A DNA stretch of 64,000 bases from Branchiostoma floridae (Eukaryota; Chordata; Leptocardii; Amphioxiformes; Branchiostomatidae). The translations under genes were made by a program, and so were the position numbers. Below the pieces are notes generated by a model. It had not been told where the DNA came from, searched no databases, and worked only from the letters and a program-made list of their open reading frames with translations. Numbering within the stretch: position 1 is the stretch's first letter; each line of letters begins with the position of its first letter. Shown here piece after piece: positions 1 to 10,100 of the stretch. The DNA is taken from the NCBI RefSeq assembly GCF_000003815.2, contig NC_049986.1, positions 9,177,105-9,241,104 of the forward strand, written 5' to 3'.

Positions 1-112
1 GACAGAGGTCAGTAATGAAAGCATTGATTTAGTGCTTTTGAAGAGTGGAGGGGGGAGATAATCAAGGACACGTCAAGCTCAGTAGAGAAAGTCAATAACT
101 TTTAGTTGTTAT

Positions 113-1639
113 ATGCACGTACTTATCAACATGGCTTCTGTTGCACTTGATGCATTAAAATGTTTTGATGTGTGCGCCATTGAAAAGAAAGGCATGCCAA
201 CCAAAAATGGAAGGGCTGTCACTGAGGATGCACTGTATGCAGCTTGTCGCACGTTTCAAAAACAGTGCGATGAAAGAACGGGGCAAGCGGCGGCTTTCCA
301 GGCTTTCCTGTATGGGAAGGAGCCAGGTAGAAAGTGCCAGTTTTCCAAATTAATCGGGAATAGATGCAACATCCAATTTGTGAATGGTGCGGCTTTCTTC
401 TTTCACTTGGAGGACATGAGGGAGTTCTTAGAAATCTGGAAAGGTGGTGGTACCCTAAGTATGTCCCACTCTTGTCTGCAGCAGCACTTATCCAACAAAG
501 TTGCTATCGCTGGATGCAGGGCGCTAGGTATCCTGGAGAAGAGAGTGACCACGCCAATGTGGCGAGAAATCTTAGCTGCTACCAGCATCCTCGATCTGAA
601 CAGACAGTCTCTCACAATGAGAGCGGAATTTCTTAGACTATCAGAGGACGCATCAGAACTACTTGTGCCTGACAATAAAACCATATTTCCCGGCCGGGAG
701 GTGGTTGATGAGGATGATGTGTGCCATGCCCTTCTTAAAGATTCTGAGGATGCTGAGCTGGATGCTCTCACCATCAGTGCCCTGGAGCTGATCTTCTCGT
801 CCTGGGTGATTCTGATAGAAAAACAGCTCACCGACTACTTACCTGGAGGAATGTATGATAATCCTGATGAAAACCTGAAACAGAAATCTAAACATGTTCC
901 CACAACAAATGTCACATGTGAAAGAAGCATTGGGTACCGAAATAGGTTACACCAGCTGAAACCATCTGCAAAGACCTTACACATCGAATCACTGCTTCTA
1001 CTCTCTACAAACCACACAGTAGACTGGCTGGGAAAACTGTCTGAAGATGACAAAGAACGTGCATTAGAGACAGCTCGAAAAGCTGCTCCAGGATGCATCA
1101 AGAAGCAGAAAGAACGAGAACAGGAAATTCTGAGCCACCGCCTCGAACTGCTGAGGCAGAAACAAGATGAGAAGGAAAGAAAGATAAGAAGGGTATCCCA
1201 GGAGAAATCCAAGATTTGTGAAGCAGTAAGGCAAGATGGCGGTGAATGGAAGACTCCAGAGGAGGTTGAGCAGAGACTCTGTGAGTGTGCAACTGATTCA
1301 AAGAAGAAAGAGAAGATCCTTGCACAGCTCAGATTTCACAAAGTAGTTCTGGAGGACCCTCTACCAACAGACAAAAGATACTTGGTTCAGCAACAGATGA
1401 CTGTGAATGGGTCGGTGAAAAAGTTTTCAATGTCAGAACTAAAGGAAAACTTGCTTGAGCTGATAGGTATGAACACTTTAAGATGCAATAACAACAATGA
1501 GGAGGATGAAGATGAGGACTCAGATCAGGAAGTTGAACAGGGTACAAAGTACATGGCTACGGACAGACGACTAGAACTGATACAGGCAGAAAAAGCAAAA
1601 CTGAAGAAGAAGCGAGACAAGCAAAGAGAGAGACTTTAG
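113..1639 (+). CDS. Intronless transposon-like protein, 508 aa
   Basis: One open frame of 508 residues with no intron. The first ATG is at 113; the in-frame ATG at 131 has a better context (A at -3, G at +4) and may be the real start. The N-terminal 200 residues have no motif I can name. Around residues 250-310 is a block with HVPTTN, CERS, KP-A and a WLGKL end, a pattern I associate with a multicopy intronless family of invertebrates and fish that behaves like a mobile element. Residues 325-375 are a charged coiled coil. The tail holds an acidic run (EEDEDEDSDQE) and a basic end (KAKLKKKRDKQRERL). It lies opposite the USP-type gene, probably inside one of that gene's introns if the gene continues left. 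The family assignment rests on memory of sequence style, with no catalytic residues seen. It could be a domesticated or dead element. Confidence 0.55.
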   Translation: MHVLINMASVALDALKCFDVCAIEKKGMPTKNGRAVTEDALYAACRTFQKQCDERTGQAAAFQAFLYGKEPGRKCQFSKLIGNRCNIQFVNGAAFFFHLEDMREFLEIWKGGGTLSMSHSCLQQHLSNKVAIAGCRALGILEKRVTTPMWREILAATSILDLNRQSLTMRAEFLRLSEDASELLVPDNKTIFPGREVVDEDDVCHALLKDSEDAELDALTISALELIFSSWVILIEKQLTDYLPGGMYDNPDENLKQKSKHVPTTNVTCERSIGYRNRLHQLKPSAKTLHIESLLLLSTNHTVDWLGKLSEDDKERALETARKAAPGCIKKQKEREQEILSHRLELLRQKQDEKERKIRRVSQEKSKICEAVRQDGGEWKTPEEVEQRLCECATDSKKKEKILAQLRFHKVVLEDPLPTDKRYLVQQQMTVNGSVKKFSMSELKENLLELIGMNTLRCNNNNEEDEDEDSDQEVEQGTKYMATDRRLELIQAEKAKLKKKRDKQRERL

Positions 1640-1751
1640 GAATTTGTTTGATTATATTTGTTGTAATATGGCTTTGAACAGAAGACTTGAACTGATAAAG
1701 AGCAAAAGTGAAGAAGCGAGACAAGCAAAGAGAGACAGTAGGAATTTGTTA
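1561..1751 (+). repeat. Tandem duplication of the ORF's 3' end
   Basis: The last coding stretch (1561-1649, GACAGACGACTAGAACTGAT and on, through the stop) is repeated imperfectly at 1674-1751 (AGAAGACTTGAACTGATAAA and on). The second copy has small deletions and no matching frame, so it is untranslated. Confidence 0.75.
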
Positions 1752-2191
1752 ATATTTGATATGATATTTTAGATACAATAGTATTCACATATTTCTGCAG
1801 AAAAAAGGTATGACTTGTAAAAATGATGTAATTAATATGCAAAAAAGTAATTGATGTTAATTATTTATTTATGAAGTGGATGACAAAAAGTTAAATAAGT
1901 AATCTTGAAGTAATTAAGTCAAAAACAGTTGAAAACATAGTATAAGTGCATTTTTTTCTCAAAGCCATGAATTGATTGGATTATTATTTATTATATGCAT
2001 TATTGGTGTAATTAATATGCAAATATGTTAAATGATTATACAACAAGAATTGGTATGATAACTTGAACTTGCTGGTCACCCATGCTGTGTCAGCTGACAA
2101 TTGTATAATATATGTATTTTTAAATGTATCTTCTGTAATTTATGAAAGCTGCAGTGATTAGAATGCTGAAATTGGATTATTTATATTATCT

Positions 2192-2882
2192 AAAACACTA
2201 ATCATATACTAATTAGAATACTTAAGATCATCTATTTGTTAGCTATATTGTGACAGCTGCCAGTTCCATTACTCTGTTTAGAGGTGGGCATAAAGAAAGT
2301 GTGTATGTAGATGATGTCTATCCAATTTGAAGGTTTTGTCTAATTAATATGCAAATATGCAAATCAGTCATTACATAAGAATTTAAATACAACTGACACT
2401 TTGCTGATCATGTAGTGACAGATGTCTGAGGTAACCTGAGAGAGAAATGTAGCCTGAATGTGTATAGGATACCTGAATATAGTATGTGATATTAACCTAA
2501 TTAGTATGCAGACATACTAATTTCAATAATTAAATATTGCAAAACACTAATCATATACTAATTAGAATACTTAAGATCATCTATTTGTTAGCTATATTGT
2601 GACAGCTGCCAGTTCCATTACTCCGTTTAGAGGTGGGCATAAAGAAAGTGTGTATGTAGATGATGTCTATCCAATTTGATGGTTTTGTCTAATTAATATG
2701 CAAATATGCAAATCAGTCATTACATAAGAATTTATTTGCAACTGACACTTTGCTGATCATGTAGTGACAGATGTCTGAGGTAACCTGAGAGAGAAATGTA
2801 GCCTGAATGTGTATAGGATACCTGAATATAGTATGTGATATTAACCTAATTAGTATGCAGACATACTAATTTCAATAATTAA
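2192..2882. repeat. Tandem duplication, two 342-bp copies, period 349
   Basis: Positions 2192-2533 recur almost perfectly at 2541-2882, with only scattered substitutions (for example CTCTG versus CTCCG, and AAATACAACTG versus TATTTGCAACTG). The near identity implies a recent event. Each copy holds an octamer-type ATGCAAAT inside TTAATATGCAAATATGC, a motif also seen singly near 2010-2025. No coding potential is seen. Confidence 0.9.
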
Positions 2883-3967
2883 CATAATCATTTACTAATT
2901 ATAGACTAAGTGTACTGTCTACTTGCTGGATTTGGTTAGACAGTTGCATCAACTTGAATGTCTGTTGGTGTTAAGAAAATAAATCATGCTAATGATGCAT
3001 ATAGTGTGTGTGTAGTGTATTGATTTGCTCTAATTACAGGTCCCTCCGGTGCCATTTGGGCCCCATTGAACTAATGATTAAGGTTTTCCACAAAAATACC
3101 CAAATTAATTACTTCAAAATTTAATTTCTAGACTTAAGTTCATCCGATTTGAAATCCGAAAACGGCATTTTGTTCGGGGCTGCAAGAGCTATAATTTAAG
3201 ATAGATTTCACTGTGTTATCACATTAGGAAAAAAATCACCTGTGCTAGCTACTGATACACACCAAATATGGCTTAATGTATTCATCTATGAGGCAGGTCC
3301 CTCCAGAGAAACACTTTCCCACGCTTCTCTGCACAATGCCCCGCCCACTGCACCATGCCTGCTGGCGGTAAAACTCCTAAAAGGCCTGAAGAGACTTGAC
3401 TCCGCCCCTTTGGGGGCGTTGTCCAGTCAGGTTTACTTTTGGGGAGTGCTGACGGCATTTGGATTTTCCAAAACATAGAATGAAATCGGGTGGAACTGAC
3501 AATAACTGATGATTAAATGACAGTAACAAACACTCAGAAACATATCTGATGGCAACAGCGCTCCAACTTTTCAAAAATATTTCATATTATATATTGTTAG
3601 TTCAGTTTCTGCTTTGATAAAATGATAAAAAGTATCTGCTATCGTGATGAACTTTCAACAGCCTCCCACAGCCTGATTGGAACGTACCAAGTGTCTGAGG
3701 GACAAGTGTCAGATTATTATTTTTTGCCTCCATAAAAATGACATTAATGCTGTTAAGTGGAGGAAGGCGCGCAAGTTACGAGGAAAAAGTGTTGAGAACG
3801 AGGAGGAAACATATTTGTACTAGTAGTTGTATTTGTACAAGTTCCACGAAAAAGATTGTCATACAAGAACACTCCCTCGGAAAGCCGACACTCTTTGCTT
3901 CCCACATGGGAGACCCGCCCTGTGCGTACTGGGGGACCTGATAAGTCACGTCAGGCAGCTCCCCCCA
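2883..3967. other. No gene recognised
   Basis: AT-rich noncoding sequence. The two GGTCCCTCC blocks at 3040 and 3296 suggest an old repeat. ORFs at 3242-3574 are short, and none matches the USP exons expected downstream of the exon ending at 4187. Confidence 0.5.
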
Positions 3968-4172
3968 AAATAGTAAATTTTGAGCAAAAATACCACGGAA
4001 ATATCGGCAGAAAAACCTAAAATTTCAATATTTTTGGGGTCCTAGGTTAGTAATGAAAGCCTCCATTTGAAAAAATAAATAAACGTACCGTCTAAAATAA
4101 GAATGTACCGGGTGGATTTTGAGGCTGAAAAAAATAAACGTACCGGTACGTTTATTTGAGAGGTGAGAGTAA
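3968..4172 (-). mobile_element. Nonautonomous DNA element with TTACTCTCACC end, partial copy
   Basis: On the minus strand it begins TTACTCTCACCTCTCAAATA, then shows the palindromic block AACGTACCGGTACGTT and GTACGTTTATT repeats. About 205 bp match the left part of the full element at 18,658-19,879. No second terminus was found, so it is truncated or a solo end. Its edge sits 14 nt inside the USP intron, right next to the donor of the exon ending at 4187. Confidence 0.7.
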
Positions 4173-4186
4173 CAAACACGTCTTAC

Positions 4187-7100
4187 CTCCGGCAGTTCCA
4201 GCACTTTGGAGAACTTCAATCCATTTCTTAGTCTGTGGAAAATAAAGATTGTGACACTTATAAGAAAAATATCGTTACTTTATAAGTTACGACCTCGGCT
4301 AATTTGGAATTTAGCCAGATCTCATTGACATTCAGGGCCACTTTGTAACCACAACTGTTATGCACAACTTACCAAAAGTTATCAAGATATTGAATGAACA
4401 TGAGAAAACGTTCTGTACATACTTCCTGCACTTCTCACAGCTGTACATGTTGTCTCCCTTCAGGTCATCAGCAGAGAAGAATGCAGACAGACAGTCATCC
4501 AGGGTCACCTGGGGGCCCCAGAACCAACTGGGGGTAGAGCACAGAGGAAACATGAAGGGACAGTCTAAAGATTCAAGCATATGTAGGTAAAGGTACCATA
4601 GTACCTAGCTTTGGTTGGGGCCATCCCTTGGATAAAACATTAAATGGAGGTCCCGCGTCTGGGGAGATTCACACCCCACGCACGTTAAAAAATTTTGAAA
4701 ACGACTAGGGGCATGCCCTCGTGTGTAATGGAGCATATCATTCTGGAGTTGTTGGTTCACTTCAAATCACCCGGATGGAGGCCTGGCGTACTTCCATTCC
4801 GTATCTGCTACACAGTGATTTACATCATACACCCAGATGGGAGACCTGGCGCATCCCCGTCTTGTATTCAGCTAGAAGCTAGAAGCCTTTTTTGAGGCTC
4901 ACGGCCATTCCAAGTGCTTGGAATTCAATATCTAGTGGCACATCACACACCCAAAGGGAAAAGTCACATTTGCAGGTAATCTTTGCGGCTAAGACGTCTT
5001 ATTCGAGAGAAGCAAACGAGAATTACAGGTCGTAACAGTGACAATAACAGCAACATTTCTGCTGAATGCAGCATTCTTGAGCATCTATGAAGGATGTTTA
5101 AAAAGGACAAATAAAGGTATCATCAAATTTACAATAAAAAAATTAAGATCTGCCATTATCTAGAACTTAATCATCTGCCAAAAGTTGGTCTGTCAAGAAA
5201 TCATAATTCTGCATGGTAAACTTAAAGTGAGGAAATTCTTGTAAAGTGCCTTTCCCTAGATCACAAGATTTGTGGCATGATAGGATTTGAATCTAGGTTC
5301 TCTGGTTCCTGGGCCAAACACCTTACAGTTATGTAACACAACCCCACAGAAAAACAAACTAAACTCAAGTGACACAAAGAAAACTTAAGTGACACAGACA
5401 AATCTTAATTGACAGAACACAAATGCTGGGACCTTCATTATGTCTTCCACAACTAGAACTAGTACATCAGTTTAGAAGAAACCGCCAGTGTGCAAAATAC
5501 CCACTTGCACACTTGCACATTGCAACCACTTTTTGCTTGGTGCAACTCACTAATAAACTCAGGTTGCACAGGGTGCAACTTAGATTTTGAGCCTCAGAAC
5601 TCGATTTTGTTCTCAATTTACTTGATTTTTAGTTTGAAACAAACATGCTTATAAGTAACTTGTTAGTAAAAGGTTATGTATTGTACCTTTTTTTTCAGAA
5701 ATTGGTGAATTGTAGGTGGTGCAACATGAAATTCAGTTGTGCAACCTAGTTTTTGCCCCAAGTTGCACACTGTGCAACCTGGCTCAGAAAAGTATTTTGT
5801 ACACTGACCGCCCTCCCTTTGTTGACATTGAAAACTTCTCTTACCTTTTGAGCCAATCATAGAAGTACCCCATCCACCCCTGTGAGGCAGTGTAGGCATC
5901 AGTACAGGAACTCTTTATGGATGGGCCCTGTGCTGAGTGGAGCAGGGCCAGGTCCTCTTTACCTGGAGAATGTAAAATGTTTAGAACGTTACTAAACTGA
6001 ATCAAATATATATAGCAGGCTCCAACACTGAGGTATCGCAAAAAAAATCAGCAAAATTCAAACACTGAAACTATATTCTCAACTTTTGTAAAAAAGGGCC
6101 AGATTTTGAGAAGAAGCAACTTTAATAGATGAGCACCCAGTGTAACAACTGCCTGAGGGACTCTCCATTATAAGTCAGGTACTCCCTCTATCAGAATAGA
6201 TCAGAACAACAGTTACAAGTAAAGCATTTATCAATTCTTTATCAGCTATTACATCTAATTACTCCATGCTATTGAATAGGAATTAATAGCAACGTCTTCC
6301 TGATGGTCTCTTCTTTACAAGTCAGGTACAGAATTGATCAGAACAACAGTTACAAGACTAGAAAAGCGTTTATCAGATATTATATCTAACTTCTCCATGC
6401 TAGAGTTGAAATGCAAGGCAACAACATCTTGAGATTCTCTTCAGTCCATGTTGCAGTCAGGTGCCCCCTCTAGGAGAAACTATCAGAACTGCAGCTAGTA
6501 TAACATTTATATCCTTTCACAAGGTATCAAATAGGAATAAAGACTGACGACTTACTGGGTATTGGCAGGGAGATGTCCTGGAAAGTTTCCTTGGTGCAGG
6601 AGACACGATCACACGTCAGACACTGGACAGAGCTCAGGATCTTCCCATCAAACACATCCGAGATGATGCTGTGGTGGCGTATATTTCTTTTCTTTCTCTG
6701 GGCTGTGAGACAAGTTCAATAATATTCTCTATTAGACTAACCCCAGAGGCTTGAAGCAAAATTCACTAACTTGTACGTCATACTCCTAGCAGTTAATGTT
6801 TGAAAGAAATTCATAAAAGTTATTGTTGCAAATAGACAAAAGATGTTCCAAATATTGGCCCAAGATAAATTTTACATAAAGCACGAAAAGTTTTAGAAAT
6901 AAAAATTTGTTAAGGGTACAACTACAACAAAGCAAATTATATCTGTAATTTACAGTGTCATTTCAGTTACTAACACTTATTCTTGTAGCAAGGTGAAAAT
7001 CAAGAAAACAAAATGCTGTGGAAAATTGAATTTAAGAACACTGTGAAAAATTCAAAATTTAGGTAAAGAATATAATGGACAAAACAATGCTTTTTTGTTT

Positions 7101-10100
7101 TACCTGATTTAAAGGTGGGTTGTATATCCTTTAGACTGGTCTTCATGGGACTGTTTGGCTGACTTGCACTTCTGACCCCCTGGGGACTGTTGGAGCGGCT
7201 GTGGGGCGGACTCTCTCTCATCGGACTGCTACTCGAACATCCTGAGTCCGAATCCGGTACCGAACCCGTCTCCGTTGTCTCGTTTGATTCGTCAATGTCA
7301 GCGTCAATGTCATGACCTGACCCGCGGCGCCGCTTGCTCTCCTCCTTGCTCTGGGTTCCCCGTATGGACCCCTGACACGACTTGACGCGCTTTCGCGGGG
7401 AACGGGTCCGCAGGTTCGACACGTACTCGCTGGGCTCCGAGACGACCCGGTTGCGGTTCCTCGCGTTGACTCTCTGCTCGCGGGAATCCAGGGTTCGGAT
7501 GTCGCTGTCGGACGAGCTGCGCGGAATGGCACGGAGGTCGTTGTTTGGAAGGGAGGAGTCCTCGGGAGTGTTCTGCTCCGAGCTCCCGCCGGACTCGCAG
7601 GAATGGTACTCCTCGTCAGAGTGGCTGGAGGAGTAGTCCGAGGAGCGGATGGGAATGCTGGGAGTGGACGCGGTGGGAGACCTGTCCTCATTGGTCGGGC
7701 TGGTGTAGTCCTCGAACTCGGTGATTGGTTCCTTCAGCTCCTCGTGCAGTTGGTCCATTAGGCAGCGTAAGAATTCTTGGGAGTCCTGCAAGATCGGGAG
7801 GGGGGCAACATGTAAAAAATCTCTACATATTTCACATGAAAGCTACTGACCAAGACGAATAAACACCCGTTAGATTTCCCCTTTACTTTTGAGACTTTTA
7901 ACAGTTACTGTAGATAAGTACAAGGGTTGAAAGCATTGTTCATACATACAAACACACCTCCGCCCCAGAGGCCTAGCCAAAAAAAGACCACAGATGTATT
8001 AGTACAGTACCTGTTGTGTATAGCCTCTGAACATGGGGTTGACCATCTTAATTCCATGGGCAATACTGACAGGTACCAAATAACTTGGTCTGAAACAAAA
8101 CAAAACAAAACAAAAAACATGTATTAGATAACAGTATGGTGTAATGTTTTTGTGTAAAACACATGCATTTGTGGACTAAAACTCATAAATTGAGTTTTTT
8201 TACATGTTTATTTCTTTATCATCTATATATTTCAATTATCATTCATCTAATGTGGGAAAATCTTTATTTCGCCTGTAAGATTGAAAATCCACGGACAGAA
8301 AATCATACAGAAAAAAATTGATATTTCCAAACAGTCAGCAATGTAAAATGCATATATAGTACTTAAGTACCTTTTCTTGTGCCACATTTCTAACATGAGT
8401 TTGAGATAACTCTTGGACAGTCCAGGTTTCTTCTCTGTCTTTGACATGCCAACCATTCCCCCACACTCCAGGAAATAGTTGGTCAGAGGAGGGCTGAAAA
8501 ACACAACACAGAAAACATGGCTCACAAGCACCCCCTTGCAATCTACACCAAAACTGCAGGTATACTTGAGAGACAAATCCAACACAAATATGCTATGTGC
8601 TGGTACCTTCCAGAATTCAAAGATGAAATAAATTAAGAAATGTTACAGAAGTTTTGTGGTGACCCCAAATTCACAACACTACAAATAGGCATTACCAAAA
8701 ATATTTTTACTGTACTTAAGGATTCTTTCAACCGCAAACTTAAAATGACGCAAAAACCTCCTTTTCCCCTCAACCACTAAAAATCCCCACTAAAATAATC
8801 AAATTTACAGTGTTACTCTAACATTTGTCTTCGGAAAGAAAGAAACATAAATGCATTTTAACTTTTTACAGCTAAGAGTGTAACAATGCACATTTGGGTC
8901 AGTTAGAGTAGAAGTTAGTCGATGGAGGGTTAAATCTGGCGCTCACCAGTTGGAGAGTGCCTGCAGCGCTGCGTTCATGTAGCACGTGTTCCCGATGTTC
9001 TGTAGTCCGGTTAGACCTGTGGGAGAGGCATCCACTAATCGGGTCAGGGAAAACCAGAACGGAATACTGTTACACACAAAATACTCCATGCACTAACAGC
9101 TTTGGTAGAATCACTACTCTTCGTCTCAAGCACTACTGTAAATGCAGAAACTTTTGTGGTGGTTAAATGTTCGCGGTTTTTGCGGCGGCCGCTTCACTGC
9201 GAACTTAAAACCACGGGAACATTTTTCCATCACAGTAAGATACAGTGCATGGTGCTACAGCGAACTTAAAACCACAGCAAAAAGTCCCTTTTCCCGCAAA
9301 TTTTTTAAAAACATGACCTTTTTTGAAAACCATTTCTTGGTGAATACTATGTACCTGATTTCTAATTCAAATATATCTTGTTTGAGGAAAAATATTAGTT
9401 TGTGACAAATTCTCACCAAAAAAAATACTATGATTCTAAGGACAAGTTTTAGCTCTTTGTCTATCACACTGTACTTTGATGTTGAAGTACTAAAGTTTAA
9501 AGAAAATCCCCTTCCTGTGATTTTCCAACCATAGACCATTCCTAAAATCCCTTGGCATGCTGGGAAAAACTGAGAACTCTGGGTAACAACACAGGAGGCA
9601 GTCTGTATGTCCCAGCATGCAATAGGATCTAAGAAAAGGTCTTGGTGCATGCAAATGTTCCCAACCTTTTGGCTTGATATCTGCATCATCATCGATGAAG
9701 TCTTCTTGTACATGAGAAGCGGCATCTCCTCCACCATTTCTTTGGTCTTGAGAAGTCTACAGTAGAATTAAAGAAAATTCTTCTTTCTTAAAAGATGCAA
9801 AATACTATACATAGCATACAAAAGTCATATATGTACAAGTAAAGGGTATCTTATTTCTACAATGTTTATCATTATCAACAAATGTAAACACTACATGATT
9901 AGATAGATGATCAGATGGGAATCAAATCTTTTTAACCATTCAAACCAGAGGGACGTCTGATTGGCTGGATGTATTGCAATCAAATTTGGTACCAATCAAC
10001 AAGGACCGCTTAATATTTGACCTGTGAGTGTGATTGGCCAGATGGCAATCATATTTGGAACCAATCAACAAGGAGGATCTATAATTTCTGACCTGTGATT

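Noticed and set aside
7218-7691. 157-codon ORF with Pro/Arg/Ser bias on the minus strand
   Set aside because: Out-of-frame shadow of the large USP exon 7785-7104.
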